64,000 nt of DNA from Galbibacter pacificus (GCF_029603155.1 NZ_JAPMUA010000001.1:372001-436000), one strand, 5' to 3'. Positions 45,412 through 55,870 are shown, counted from the stretch's first letter. Notes: a model not told the origin generated them from the sequence alone. Numbers and translations: made by a program.

Positions 45412-46752
45412 ATGAATAAATTGATACGCTGGTCAATTACTGCTGCACTGGCAGGATTTCTTTTTGGTTTTGATACCGTGGTTATTTCAGGTGCCGACAA
45501 ACAACTTCAGGAATTATGGAACACAACCGATGCTTTTCATGGATCGGTGGTAATGGCCATGGCTTTATGGGGAACAGTGGTGGGAGCCATATTCGGCGGC
45601 ATTCCAACCAACAAGTTCGGAAGAAAAAATACGTTATTCATAATAGGGATATTGTACTTGGTTTCTGCATTAGGTTCTGCTTTGGCAAACGGTCCCTTTA
45701 CTTTTGCGGCTTTTAGGTTTATAGGGGGCTTGGGGGTAGGCGCTTCTACAATTGCAGCACCTACTTATATATCAGAAATAGCACCTTCAAAAAGCCGTGG
45801 ACGTTTGGTGTCTTTATATCAGTTTAATATAGTGCTGGGAATATTGATGGCCTTTCTGTCCAATTACCTGTTAAGAGAAGCAGGAAATCAACCTTGGCGA
45901 TGGATGCTAGGAGTAGAAGCAATTCCTGCTTTTTTATATATGTTCTTTGTGGTTGCCATTCCAAAAAGTCCACGTTGGTTGATTTCTAAATCCAAAAAAA
46001 CTGAAGCTTCAAAAATATTGAAGACCATTGGCAGTGATTTGGATGTGGAACAATTGTGGACGGAAGTCAACTCAGCAAGTCAAAACAAATTTACTGGAGA
46101 ATCTATTTTCATAAAAAAGTATAGTTTCCCGTTAATGTTGGCCTTTTTTATTGCCTTTTTTAATCAAATGTCCGGGATCAATGCCTTCCTCTATTATGCC
46201 CCCCGCATATTTGAAATAGCCGGATTGGGACAAAGCGCTTCGTTACTGAGTAGTATTGGCGTAGGGGCCATCAACCTTATTTTCACTTTAATTGGGGTAT
46301 TCCTAATAGATAAAGCTGGAAGGAAACAATTAATGCTCGTCGGTTCTTTTGGGTATATCGTGTCTCTCTTATTGGTAGCCTCGGCTTTCTTTTTTAACTG
46401 GGGAGGCCTTTGGGTGCCCATATTCCTTTTTTTGTTTATAGCATCTCATGCTGTTGGGCAGGGTGCCGTTATTTGGGTATTTATTTCTGAGATTTTCCCC
46501 AATCATTTACGGGCCTCTGGTCAGGCATTCGGGTCTTCCGTGCATTGGGTGCTGGCGGCCATTGTTCCTTCGGTGGTGCCGGTATTGTTTACATCAATTG
46601 GTGCTGGTTATGTATTTCTGTTCTTTGCCTTTATGATGTTTTTGCAACTCCTGTTCGTACTTTTTTTGATGCCCGAAACCAAAGGGAAATCCTTGGAGGT
46701 CTTAGGGGAAGAACTATCCTTGAAGACGAAATTAAAATCTAACCGGATATGA
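45412..46752 (+). CDS. MFS sugar porter (probable fructose permease)
   Basis: Sugar-porter-family permease, 446 aa, 12 membrane segments. Signatures: GTVVGAIFGGIPTNKFGRKNTLF, RFIGGLGVGASTIAAPTYISEIAPSKSRG, IPKSPRWLISK, QMSGINAFLYYAPRIFE and MPETKGKSLEVLGEEL. It stands at the head of the operon with susCD, GH32 and a PfkB kinase, so it likely carries fructose across the inner membrane for the fructokinase. It is 69 bases before the susC-like gene. Confidence 0.92.
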   Translation: MNKLIRWSITAALAGFLFGFDTVVISGADKQLQELWNTTDAFHGSVVMAMALWGTVVGAIFGGIPTNKFGRKNTLFIIGILYLVSALGSALANGPFTFAAFRFIGGLGVGASTIAAPTYISEIAPSKSRGRLVSLYQFNIVLGILMAFLSNYLLREAGNQPWRWMLGVEAIPAFLYMFFVVAIPKSPRWLISKSKKTEASKILKTIGSDLDVEQLWTEVNSASQNKFTGESIFIKKYSFPLMLAFFIAFFNQMSGINAFLYYAPRIFEIAGLGQSASLLSSIGVGAINLIFTLIGVFLIDKAGRKQLMLVGSFGYIVSLLLVASAFFFNWGGLWVPIFLFLFIASHAVGQGAVIWVFISEIFPNHLRASGQAFGSSVHWVLAAIVPSVVPVLFTSIGAGYVFLFFAFMMFLQLLFVLFLMPETKGKSLEVLGEELSLKTKLKSNRI

Positions 46753-46821
46753 AAAATAAAATGCTAACCAGTAATAATTATATATAAAAACAAGCAAACT
46801 AAAACTTTAAAACTCAAACTT

Positions 46822-49800
46822 ATGAAGCATTATACTTTATTGTTTTTTTGTTTGTTGTTCTCCTTTTCACTTTGGAGCCAGCAAACGGAAGTTAGCGGTA
46901 CTATTACCGCCGAAGAAGACCAGATGCCGTTACCCGGGGTAACGGTAATCGTAAAGGGCACTCAAAAGGGGACCGTAACAGATTTTGATGGTAATTATTC
47001 CCTTTCAGAAGTAAACCCAGATGCCATACTGGTGATAAGCTATATAGGCTTTTCCACGGTCGAGATTCCCGTAAATGGAAATACTACCATCAATGCCGCC
47101 ATGAAAATTGATGCACAACAACTGGACGAAGTAGTGCTTACGGGATATACAACGCAGAAAAAGGCAGACATTACAGGAGCGGTTTCTGTGGTTGATATAG
47201 CCGAGATGAATAAACAGCCGCAGGCAAACCCAATGCAGGCCATGCAAGGCAGGGTTGCAGGTGTAAAAATAACTTCGGATGGATCCCCGAGCGGAGGAGG
47301 TACCAAAGTACTAATTAGAGGGGTCGGTACCCTTAATAACACAGATCCTTTGTACATAATCGATGGAGTGCCTACCAAGTCTGGGATGCAGGAACTAAAT
47401 CCCAATGACATTGAATCTATTCAAGTATTGAAAGATGCCGCTTCGGCCAGTATTTATGGCTCGCGGGCATCAAACGGAGTTATTGTAATTACCACAAAAA
47501 CAGGTAAAAATGGAAAGATGCGCGTGAATTTTCAAAACTATACTTCTTTTTCTCAATATGCAAATAGACAGGAAGTGCTAGATGCAGATCAATACGGCCA
47601 AGTGCTGTGGCAGGCCATGATAAACGATGGTATAGACCCAAATACCAATAACTTAAGCTATCAATTTGATTGGAGCGAAAACGGTGGAACGCCAACGCTA
47701 AACAATATCATTATCCCTGAATATTTGGATGCCGAAAAGACCATAAAATCGGCCAATACAGACTGGTATGATGAAATATCAAGGCTGGGGATAGCACAAT
47801 CTTATAATTTATCGGTCTCCAATGGGTCTGAAAAAGGAAATTACCTCTTGTCCTTGGGGTATTACGATAACGAAGGTATAATTAAGGAATCTAGCTTCAA
47901 CCGAATATCGGCAAGGATGAATTCTTCATATAAACTTTTAAACGGCAGGGTTACCATTGGAGAAAACTTTACGATTAACAGAACAGACGAGATTGAAAGT
48001 CCAAGTGTATTAGACCCTGCTTTAAAAGCACTTCCTATTATACCCGTTAGAACTGCAGACGGTCAAGGTTGGGGTGGTCCGGTGGGAGGAATGAACGACC
48101 GCCAAAACCCTGTAAGGTTATTGGAATACAATAAGGATAACAACAAGGAGTTTCAACGTATTTTCGGGAATGTTTACATAGATGTGGAACCTATTAAAAA
48201 CCTTCATGTAAAGACAAATCTTGGGATCGATCAGGGAAGTTTTTATCAAAGGACGCTACAAAGGAGTTATGTGTCGGGGTATTTGAAAAACGACCAAAAT
48301 GCAGTGAACATCGATCAAAATACAACCAATAAAATAACATGGAGCAACACGGCCACATATAACTTTGCCCTCGACAAACATCAGTTTAATCTTTTAGCGG
48401 GTACGGAATTATATAGGGAAAAATATCAAAATACCTATTTAAGAAGACAGGATTTTTTATTGGAAACCCCAGAATACATGTATCCCGATGCCGGAACAGG
48501 AGAATCTTTTACTGGAGGGGGGGCTACCGGCTATAGCTTGGTTTCCTTTTTTGGAAAATTAGAATATGATTTTGATAGCCGGTATTTATTTTCGGCAACC
48601 ATTAGAAGGGATGGTTCTTCTCGATTTGGTGCGAACAACCGTTTTGGTACGTTCCCGGCATTTTCTGCCGGATGGCGCATAAGCAACGAAAGCTTTATGA
48701 AAAACGCAACCATGATATCCGATCTTAAACTACGGTTGGGATGGGGGCAAACAGGAAACCAAGAAATAGGGAACAACGCCATTTACTCACTGTACATAGC
48801 CGATTATGCCGGTGGCGATCCAACTTGGGGAACATCCTATGGTACTGCTTATGACTTTTCGGGCACCGGTAGCGGTTTGTTGCCATCCGGGTTTAGGTCT
48901 ATACAAATAGGGAACGATGACCTAAAATGGGAAACTACCACACAGACCAATATAGGGTTGGATTTTGGATTTTTTGAACAGCACTTAAGTGGCTCGTTGG
49001 ATTTTTATTATAAAGAAACCGAAGATATTTTGGTTTTACCACCTTATTTGGGGGCTATTGGAGAAGGCGGTAACCGTTGGGTAAATGGTGCGTCTATGGA
49101 AAATAAGGGAGTTGAATTGGCACTTATGTATCGTGGAGGTAATACTAGTGGCTTTACCTATGAAATTTCCGGAAATTTTGCATTGAACAGAAACAAGATA
49201 ACATACTTGCCCATAGAAGTTCAAAACAATTATGGAGGAAATGGTACAGATGATAATATTCTTGGAAGACCAATTAATTCCATGTATGGATATGTGACCG
49301 ACGGGCTTTTTAGAACGGATCAGGAACTTCAAAATTCTGCCGAGCAACAAGGGAAAGGTTTGGGAAGGATTCGGTACAAAGATTTAAATTCAGATGGTGT
49401 TATCGATGATCTAGACCGCGATTGGATAGGAAACCCGAACCCGAGCTTTACCTATGGACTTAATATGAGTTTTGGATATAAACAATTTGATCTTAATTTG
49501 TTTTTTGACGGGGTTGGCGATGTGGATGTTATCAACTCAAGAAAATACCAAACCGATTTTTGGAGCGTAGACGATGTAGGCTCCAATAAGGGAACAAGGC
49601 TGCTTAATGCCTGGTCACCAAGCAACCCGAATTCTGATATTCCTGCACTTACAACCATAGACAATAACGCAGAATCCCGGTTTTCGACATATTACATAGA
49701 GCCGGGCGATTATTTTAAACTTCGGAACCTACAAATTGGGTATACCATACCGCAAAATACCATTGAGCGTATTGGAATAAGCAAATTAAGGCTGTATACA

Positions 49801-49920
49801 GGTGGACAAAATCTTTTCACTGTACATAGCAAAGATTTTACCGGCGTGGATCCCGAGAATGCAGCCTTTGGATATCCTTTGCCATTAACAGTAACTTTTG
49901 GAATGGACCTTACTTTCTAA
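46822..49920 (+). CDS. SusC-like TonB-dependent receptor (fructan locus)
   Basis: Outer-membrane importer, 1032 aa: signal peptide (LLFFCLLFSFSLWSQ), carboxypeptidase-regulatory-like domain (VSGTITAEEDQMPLPGVTVIVKGTQKGTVTDFDGNYSL), plug (VLIRGVGTLNNTDPLYIIDGVPT; LKDAASASIYGSRASNGVIVITTKTG) and a barrel ending PLTVTFGMDLTF. The SusD partner starts 9 bases downstream. Context with GH32 and fructokinase indicates import of fructo-oligosaccharides (levan or inulin type). Confidence 0.95.
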   Translation: MKHYTLLFFCLLFSFSLWSQQTEVSGTITAEEDQMPLPGVTVIVKGTQKGTVTDFDGNYSLSEVNPDAILVISYIGFSTVEIPVNGNTTINAAMKIDAQQLDEVVLTGYTTQKKADITGAVSVVDIAEMNKQPQANPMQAMQGRVAGVKITSDGSPSGGGTKVLIRGVGTLNNTDPLYIIDGVPTKSGMQELNPNDIESIQVLKDAASASIYGSRASNGVIVITTKTGKNGKMRVNFQNYTSFSQYANRQEVLDADQYGQVLWQAMINDGIDPNTNNLSYQFDWSENGGTPTLNNIIIPEYLDAEKTIKSANTDWYDEISRLGIAQSYNLSVSNGSEKGNYLLSLGYYDNEGIIKESSFNRISARMNSSYKLLNGRVTIGENFTINRTDEIESPSVLDPALKALPIIPVRTADGQGWGGPVGGMNDRQNPVRLLEYNKDNNKEFQRIFGNVYIDVEPIKNLHVKTNLGIDQGSFYQRTLQRSYVSGYLKNDQNAVNIDQNTTNKITWSNTATYNFALDKHQFNLLAGTELYREKYQNTYLRRQDFLLETPEYMYPDAGTGESFTGGGATGYSLVSFFGKLEYDFDSRYLFSATIRRDGSSRFGANNRFGTFPAFSAGWRISNESFMKNATMISDLKLRLGWGQTGNQEIGNNAIYSLYIADYAGGDPTWGTSYGTAYDFSGTGSGLLPSGFRSIQIGNDDLKWETTTQTNIGLDFGFFEQHLSGSLDFYYKETEDILVLPPYLGAIGEGGNRWVNGASMENKGVELALMYRGGNTSGFTYEISGNFALNRNKITYLPIEVQNNYGGNGTDDNILGRPINSMYGYVTDGLFRTDQELQNSAEQQGKGLGRIRYKDLNSDGVIDDLDRDWIGNPNPSFTYGLNMSFGYKQFDLNLFFDGVGDVDVINSRKYQTDFWSVDDVGSNKGTRLLNAWSPSNPNSDIPALTTIDNNAESRFSTYYIEPGDYFKLRNLQIGYTIPQNTIERIGISKLRLYTGGQNLFTVHSKDFTGVDPENAAFGYPLPLTVTFGMDLTF

Positions 49921-49929
49921 ACAATAAAA

Positions 49930-51636
49930 ATGAGAATGATGAAAACAATATATTATAGTATTTTAGGACTTTTGACCTTAGTTTTGGCTACTTCCTGCTC
50001 AGATTATTTGGAAAACACCCCTAACGCCGTCTTGGAAGAAAACGAATTGATAAACCCCGATAATATTGACGGATTTGTTACTGCTGCATATGCAGCCTTG
50101 GGCAACGACCATTACGATAGCCCCTTTAGCTTATGGCCTTATGGAAATGTTCGTTCTGATGATGCCTACAAAGGTGGGAGCGGGCCAAACGATATTCAGG
50201 TTTTTCATTTCTTTGAAGTGTCCAATAATATTCGGACCGATTTTGGAGAGCTGGACCGGTTTTGGTACAACTCTTATATAGCCATTTCCCGAGTTAATAA
50301 AGCTTTAAATGCTTTAGACCAGATTGATAAAAGTGATTATCCTTTAAAAGACGTCCGAATTGCAGAAATGCATTTTTTAAGAGGACATTTTTATTTTATG
50401 CTGAAGGAAATGTTTAAATATGTACCTTATATAACTGAAGATATCCCAATTGAAGAATATGGAAATATATCCAACCGTGAACTCTCTAATGATGGATTAT
50501 GGGAAGCCATAGCACAAGATTTTGAAAGCGCCGCAGAAAACCTTCCTGCAAACCAAGACCAGATTGGAAGGGTAAATAGTGCTGCAGCATATGCTTACTT
50601 AGCAAAGGTAAGATTGTACCAAGCTTACGAACAGGACGAGAATAACAATGTGGTAAAGATCAATCAGGAAAAATTGCAAGAAGTTATTCAAGCTACCGAT
50701 GAGGTTGTGGGAAAATATCAGTTGGAGGATGATTTTGGCTTTAATTTCCTTCCGGGGAGTTACCAAAACGGCTCCGAATCTGTATTTTCTATTCAGTTTT
50801 CAAACAACGACAACACACTTCACGGACGTTTGAATTATTCTGATGTACTATCCACTCCACAAGGTCTTGGATGTTGCGATTTTCAAAAACCGAGCCAGAA
50901 CCTGGTCAATGCGTTCAAAACTAATTCCGATGGGCTTCCCTTGCTTGATGATTTTAATGATTCAGACTTAGATTATAACAACCTAAATGCAACTACGGTA
51001 GACCCTAGATTATATCATACAGTGGCCATTCCTGGATTGCCATATAAATATAACAATTCTTATATTTATCAAGAAAGTTGGAACAGGAGCCCAAGCACGT
51101 ATGGGTTTTATGCCTCTTTAAAAGAGAACGTTTCCCCCGATTGCGATTGCTTTGTAAACATAGATCCGTTTTATGGCAATTCTAAAAATAGAATTGAAAT
51201 CCGTTATGCCGATGTTCTATTGATGCGGGCCGAAGCACTTATTGAATTGGGCAGGCACAAAGAGGCGCTGCCGCTGGTAAACCAGATTCGTCAAAGAGCA
51301 GGGCAAAGCACTACTTTGATTAACGGGTATGCCAACAATACCCAAGTGGCTTTATACGAAGATGGGGTAAACTGTAATTGGACACAAGATTTTGCCAGAA
51401 AAGCAATGCGGTTTGAAAGGAGATTGGAATTTGCCATGGAGGGCAACCGTTTCTTTGACCTTGTAAGATGGGGCGTAGCCGATGAGGTTCTTAATAAATA
51501 TTATGAAGGGGAAAAAGAAAAGAGGGTTTATTATGAAGAGGCGCATTTTGACCCTAATTTAGAAGAATATTGCCCAATCCCTTTGGCACAAATTAACTTT
51601 AGTAGAAACGTGTACAAACAAAATACAGGATATTAG
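49930..51636 (+). CDS. SusD-like lipoprotein (fructan locus)
   Basis: RagB/SusD family surface lipoprotein, 568 aa. Lipobox LATSC, then SDYLENTPNAVLEENELINPDNIDGFVTAAYAALG. Core TPR helices (IAEMHFLRGHFYFMLKEMFKYVPYI) and C-terminal signatures ADVLLMRAEALIELGRHKEALPLVNQIRQRAG, MRFERRLEFAMEGNRFFDLVRWG and YCPIPLAQI. It forms the lid on the SusC barrel. No separate surface-binding lipoprotein is encoded between this gene and the GH32 gene. Confidence 0.95.
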   Translation: MRMMKTIYYSILGLLTLVLATSCSDYLENTPNAVLEENELINPDNIDGFVTAAYAALGNDHYDSPFSLWPYGNVRSDDAYKGGSGPNDIQVFHFFEVSNNIRTDFGELDRFWYNSYIAISRVNKALNALDQIDKSDYPLKDVRIAEMHFLRGHFYFMLKEMFKYVPYITEDIPIEEYGNISNRELSNDGLWEAIAQDFESAAENLPANQDQIGRVNSAAAYAYLAKVRLYQAYEQDENNNVVKINQEKLQEVIQATDEVVGKYQLEDDFGFNFLPGSYQNGSESVFSIQFSNNDNTLHGRLNYSDVLSTPQGLGCCDFQKPSQNLVNAFKTNSDGLPLLDDFNDSDLDYNNLNATTVDPRLYHTVAIPGLPYKYNNSYIYQESWNRSPSTYGFYASLKENVSPDCDCFVNIDPFYGNSKNRIEIRYADVLLMRAEALIELGRHKEALPLVNQIRQRAGQSTTLINGYANNTQVALYEDGVNCNWTQDFARKAMRFERRLEFAMEGNRFFDLVRWGVADEVLNKYYEGEKEKRVYYEEAHFDPNLEEYCPIPLAQINFSRNVYKQNTGY

Positions 51637-51686
51637 ATTTATTAATGATGCATAATATTACAGAGAAAACAAAATTTTTTAAACAG

Positions 51687-53378
51687 ATGAAAAAGTTCTT
51701 TATATACATATTTATAGCTACCTTACCAATGCTTGTTATGGCTCAAGATGATCAAAATGGTCAGTCGCAACAGAGCCCCTTAAATATTCAGGCAAGTAAA
51801 AAATGGTTGTTGTTGCCCGTTAAAAATGGGGTAAAAAGAGAAAAAGTGGTATTGTACCATGGAAACGAACAACTTAGGTCCTTTGATATTGAATTGACGA
51901 ATGAAGCCCCCGATTGGTATGCATACCTCGATATTAGTGAGTGGAAGGGTAAATCATTAAAGCTTGATGTTAAAACAGGAGCAAATATGTCCAAAGCGCT
52001 TTCAATGATACAACAATCCGATAAGGAAAAGGATGCAAAAACATTGTATCACGAGAAAAAAAGAGCACAGTTTCATTTTTCACCCAAAAGAGGCTGGAAT
52101 AACGACCCCAATGGGCTGGTGTACTACAAAGGAGAGTATCACCTGTTCTTCCAGCATAACCCCTATGGCGTAGAATGGGGAAATATGCATTGGGGGCATG
52201 CGGTAAGCAAAGATTTGGTGCATTGGAAAGAAGTTGGGGAAGCATTATATCCTGATAGTTTTGGAACCATGTTCAGTGGAAGTGCCGTTGTAGATAAAAA
52301 CAATACAAGTACTTTGGGCAACGACTCTAGGGTTCCCATGGTTTTATTCTATACTGCTGAAGGATCTTGGATTCAGGGACTGGCATACAGTACAGATGGC
52401 CGGGAATTTAAAAAATTGAAAAACCCAGTAGTTTCAAAGTTTACGGACGGAAACAGGGACCCAAAGGTAATTTGGCACGAGCCTTCAAAAAAATGGGTAA
52501 TGGTGGTTTATGTAGAGCTTGAAGGAAAGCAGCATACCATGCACTTCTTAACATCGCCCAACTTAAAAGACTGGGAAACATCGAGTATTGTAAAAGGAGG
52601 AATAGACAATGACCGTTATTTATTTGAATGCCCAGAGTTTTATCAGTTGGAGGTAGAAGGAAACCCCGACATTAAGAAGTGGATTTTAACCGGAGCCAAT
52701 AGCGAATATGCCATTGGCACATTTGATGGTGAAGAATTTACTCCCGAACAGGAAAAACTCAACGGGCAGCATGGAAGGGATTTTTATGCAGCACAAACTT
52801 TCAATAACGAACCCAAAGGACGTAGAATAGAAATTGGCTGGTGGCGAACGCATACAGGAGGAGACGGCAATAACTTTAATCAATCCATGAGCATTCCCAT
52901 GGAAATAAAGCTACTCGAAACATCCGATGGATTGAGAATAGCCCGTCAGCCGGTCGAAGAGTTAAAAGAATTAAGAAAAAAGCACCATACATTTGAAGAT
53001 AGCGAGATAAATGACGGGAAAGCTTTTCAGTTTAAGAATATTAAAAGCGACCTTTTGGAAATTCACACCAAATTTACTTCTATAACTTCCAACCAGATTG
53101 AACTTTCAATTAAAGGGGTGAAAGCAATTTATAACGTAAAAACAGAAACGTTGAGTATCGATGGTGTTGATGCACATTTACCATTAACAAGCAATCAGTT
53201 GGACCTTACCATATACGTTGATAGAACCGGACTGGAAATTTTTGCACAAAACGGGGTATTCTTTATGCCTGTCAATATTAATATAGATGGCAATAATAAA
53301 GATATCAACCTAACGGTAAAAGGTGGCAGCATACATGCTACAAGTGAAGTATATGAATTGAAGAGTATCTGGAAATAA
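51687..53378 (+). CDS. GH32 fructan hydrolase with DUF4980 domain
   Basis: Family 32 beta-fructosidase (levanase/inulinase/exo-fructanase type), about 563 aa from the ATG at 51687, which gives a clean signal peptide (KKFFIYIFIATLPMLVMAQ); ATGs at 51645/51648 would add a leader without function. An N-terminal DUF4980 domain (about 30-115) precedes the five-bladed propeller. Catalytic residues: nucleophile Asp140 in NNDPNGLVYY, Asp258 in GNRDPK, and acid/base Glu314 in FECPEFY; the C-terminal beta-sandwich ends VYELKSIWK. It is periplasmic or surface-located, 8 to 50 bases after susD depending on start. Endo or exo mode cannot be told from sequence. Confidence 0.94.
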   Translation: MKKFFIYIFIATLPMLVMAQDDQNGQSQQSPLNIQASKKWLLLPVKNGVKREKVVLYHGNEQLRSFDIELTNEAPDWYAYLDISEWKGKSLKLDVKTGANMSKALSMIQQSDKEKDAKTLYHEKKRAQFHFSPKRGWNNDPNGLVYYKGEYHLFFQHNPYGVEWGNMHWGHAVSKDLVHWKEVGEALYPDSFGTMFSGSAVVDKNNTSTLGNDSRVPMVLFYTAEGSWIQGLAYSTDGREFKKLKNPVVSKFTDGNRDPKVIWHEPSKKWVMVVYVELEGKQHTMHFLTSPNLKDWETSSIVKGGIDNDRYLFECPEFYQLEVEGNPDIKKWILTGANSEYAIGTFDGEEFTPEQEKLNGQHGRDFYAAQTFNNEPKGRRIEIGWWRTHTGGDGNNFNQSMSIPMEIKLLETSDGLRIARQPVEELKELRKKHHTFEDSEINDGKAFQFKNIKSDLLEIHTKFTSITSNQIELSIKGVKAIYNVKTETLSIDGVDAHLPLTSNQLDLTIYVDRTGLEIFAQNGVFFMPVNINIDGNNKDINLTVKGGSIHATSEVYELKSIWK

Positions 53379-53420
53379 TTTTGAGAAAAGTACAAATGAT
53401 AAAAAGGATAGTTATTTCTA

Positions 53421-54323
53421 ATGAAAAATGATTTGAAAATTACCTGTTTCGGTGAGGTGCTATGGGATGTGTTTCCGGATGGCGAGAAAATTGGCGGGGC
53501 ACCGCTAAATGTAGCTTTGAGGCTTCAGAGTTTTGGCGTGCAAACTACCATGATAAGCAGTGTGGGCAAAGACATCCGCGGAAAAGAAATCATAACATAT
53601 TTAAATTCGGTAGGGATTAATACCAATTGCATTGCGGTTTCTGCTGAATTTCCTACGGGTGTTGTAAATGTAAATCTGGATGAGAACGGATCTGCAAGTT
53701 ATGAAATTAAATATCCTGTAGCATGGGATAAAATACCGTTGAGCTCATCCATGCTCCAATCCGTAACCCAAGCAGATGCTTTTATCTACGGTAGTTTGGT
53801 ATGTAGGGATTCGGAGAGCAGAAAATCCTTAATAAACCTGCTTTCAAAATCTAAATATAACATATTGGATGTAAACCTGAGACAAGGTTATTACAGTCAT
53901 GAGATTCTTATAGAATTAATGAAAAGCGCCGATTTTATAAAATTTAATGATGATGAGCTATTTGAAATTGGCGCAATGATGGGATCCCCATATAATTCAT
54001 TGGAACAAAACCTTGAATATATAAAATCCTGGGTTAAGGCAACTTCTTTTTGTGTAACAAAAGGAAGGCACGGAGCACTGTTGTTCCATAAAGAAAAGTA
54101 CTATTATAACAGTGGTTACAAAATAAACGTAAAAGATACCGTTGGGGCTGGCGATTCTTTTTTGGCATCGCTGCTTACCAAACTGTTGGAAGGTGAAAAC
54201 CCACAGCGTGCCTTGGATTTTGCCTGTGGTATTGGTGCATTGGTAGCCGCTGAAAGTGGCGCTAACCCAATATTGAAAGAAACCCGGATAAATAATTTTA
54301 TCAACGGGAAAGAGAACGGTTGA
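53421..54323 (+). CDS. PfkB-family fructokinase
   Basis: Ribokinase/PfkB family sugar kinase, 300 aa, cytoplasmic, ATP-dependent. N-terminal CFGEVLWDVFPDGEKIGGAPLNVALRLQSFGVQTTMISSVGKD is typical of fructokinases, and DTVGAGDSFLASLLTKLLEG near the C-terminus carries the anion-hole GAGD and catalytic Asp. It closes the fructan operon: fructose released by GH32 and imported by the porter becomes fructose 6-phosphate. Confidence 0.92.
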   Translation: MKNDLKITCFGEVLWDVFPDGEKIGGAPLNVALRLQSFGVQTTMISSVGKDIRGKEIITYLNSVGINTNCIAVSAEFPTGVVNVNLDENGSASYEIKYPVAWDKIPLSSSMLQSVTQADAFIYGSLVCRDSESRKSLINLLSKSKYNILDVNLRQGYYSHEILIELMKSADFIKFNDDELFEIGAMMGSPYNSLEQNLEYIKSWVKATSFCVTKGRHGALLFHKEKYYYNSGYKINVKDTVGAGDSFLASLLTKLLEGENPQRALDFACGIGALVAAESGANPILKETRINNFINGKENG

Positions 54324-54415
54324 AAAATCAATTTGTAGCGTTAGTTAGCATGAAAATGGTACGGATGCGGTTTTACCGTTATTTGTATCATTTTTTTGTA
54401 TGCTATATTTTTAAT

Positions 54416-54934
54416 CTACTTATTGATAATCCTGTAGGGCACAATGTTTATAGCCCTATTTTTAATTAAACAATAAAGGTCATCCTTTAGAAATTCCCAT
54501 TCAATTTCGGAGTATTCTTTTTTAGGGTTTTGGTAATGTAAATATCAATGGTAGGGGGTATAGCCTACATTGTTTTCCAAGCTTGTTTGGATGCCATTTT
54601 TAACTTCAACATCCTGTATGGCGTCTTTATAGTGTTTTTGGCATAAGATAACAATGTCCTGCCGGGTAACTACTCTTTCGTTTGAGATGAGGCTTTCCCG
54701 GTAGGCATATATCTTATCGGAATTTGTGAGTTCGTACCTTCCGCCAATTGTTGATGAAATAAATACCAGGGAATCTTTTTCAAAGGCAACGCCATTGTAT
54801 AAGCTTAATTTGGAAAACGCATTAATGTTGTTTGCCTCCTCTCTGTCCTTGGTCCAATATTTTACAAAAAGGGTTCCATAATGTTCCGGTTTTTTTGAGT
54901 TCAGTATTAAATATGGTGCGGCTGTCCTGCTCAT
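54416..54934 (-). pseudogene. Remnant of a T6SS-type baseplate (TssF-like) subunit
   Basis: The minus strand reads SRTAAPYLILNSKKPEHYGTLFVKYWT, then INAFSKLSLYNG, ESLISNERVVTRQDIVILCQKHY and a stop at 54547-54545. The same frame then continues for 42 codons (NPKKEYSEIEWEFLKDDL, CLIKNRAINIVPYRIIN) to a TAG at 54416. The order and motifs resemble the C-terminal part of the TssF-like baseplate protein of the Bacteroidota type VI system (GTLFVRYWTT; RDRIVTREDI; YRVFI), a protein several times longer. The N-terminal part is missing and the frame is broken, so it is a dead fragment. The family name is from memory of such motifs. Confidence 0.55.
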
Positions 54935-55050
54935 GGACAGGAGGTATAAAACAAATATCTTAGAAGCATGAAAAAACGATATTACAGTCCATTATGTATA
55001 AAAGTAGCATCCCAGGAGTCATAGAGATCTATAAATATTACAACTTCAAC

Positions 55051-55767
55051 TTAATGGTTCCTTTTAAAAAAATCCATTTCAAAATAAGTGCTAAAATGCT
55101 GGTGCATTAGCTCTTGAAATTCACTTACGGTGCCATTCTCCAAGCACTCAACCAATTGCATATGATCTACTTTTTTTGGCGGGATTTTATGCATTTCTGT
55201 TTGGGATTCTATTTCCAAGACATAATCAAAAACAATTTTTAAATATTTTTGAAAACCGTATAGCGTTTCATTTTTAGAAACTTTATATAAATAGGAGTGG
55301 AAGCTAATTTCGTAATCAATCTTGTTTTTAGAGCCATCATTCCCTTCATAAGAATGTATAATCTCCTTTAATTTAAAGATATCGTCAGGGGTAACGTTTC
55401 TAAATAATGCATTGGCCATCCCTATTTCAAGCATAATCCGTAGTTCAAATAATTCATGTAAGGTAGATTTATCCAAAACACTCGGGTCTAGAACACGTTC
55501 TAAGGCCGAAAAAAGATTGAACTTAATTAATTGTATCCCTTTTCTTTTATTTGAAGATATAAGTCCTAACATTCTAAACCTGCTCAAGGCTTCCCTAATT
55601 ACATTTCTGCTCACGTTCATGCTCTCGGCCAATTCCATCTCTGTGGGAAGGGCATCACCGGGTTTAAATCCATGGTCTTTAAAGTATATCCTCAAGTTTT
55701 TCTCTACCTGGTCTACCATACTTTCTTTTTGTACAGGCTTGATGGTTGGTTTGCTTTCTTCTTTCAT
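55051..55767 (-). CDS. FadR-subfamily GntR repressor (NanR-like)
   Basis: A 238-aa regulator with a GntR winged helix (about 15-85: KPGDALPTEMELAESMNVSRNVIREALSRFRMLGLISSNKRKGIQLI) and an all-helical FCD effector domain (about 95-230: ELFELRIMLEIGMANALF; IDYEISFHSYLYKVSKNETL; HMQLVECLENGTVSEFQELMHQHFSTYFE). FCD regulators bind acidic sugars or other acids; E. coli NanR is of the same class. It is divergent from the sialic-acid susCD-nanA genes and flanked by two matching palindromes, so it very likely represses that operon and itself. Confidence 0.9.
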   Translation of the reverse strand: MKEESKPTIKPVQKESMVDQVEKNLRIYFKDHGFKPGDALPTEMELAESMNVSRNVIREALSRFRMLGLISSNKRKGIQLIKFNLFSALERVLDPSVLDKSTLHELFELRIMLEIGMANALFRNVTPDDIFKLKEIIHSYEGNDGSKNKIDYEISFHSYLYKVSKNETLYGFQKYLKIVFDYVLEIESQTEMHKIPPKKVDHMQLVECLENGTVSEFQELMHQHFSTYFEMDFFKRNH

Positions 55768-55795
55768 ACTATTTTTTTAAAATCGGTATTGTCGT

Positions 55796-55808
55796 TTTGT
55801 AGGACAAA
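55796..55808. promoter_or_regulatory. FadR-type operator before the repressor gene
   Basis: TTTGT-AGG-ACAAA, a palindrome with a 3-base centre, lies 28 bases upstream of the repressor ATG. The core TTGTAGGACAA is the exact reverse complement of the core at 55873-55883. Position fits autoregulation. Confidence 0.75.
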
Positions 55809-55870
55809 TGTAATAAAGTTTTTCAGTTAATTTTTGTGAATTAAAATAAAATACTATATTAGCACAATAA

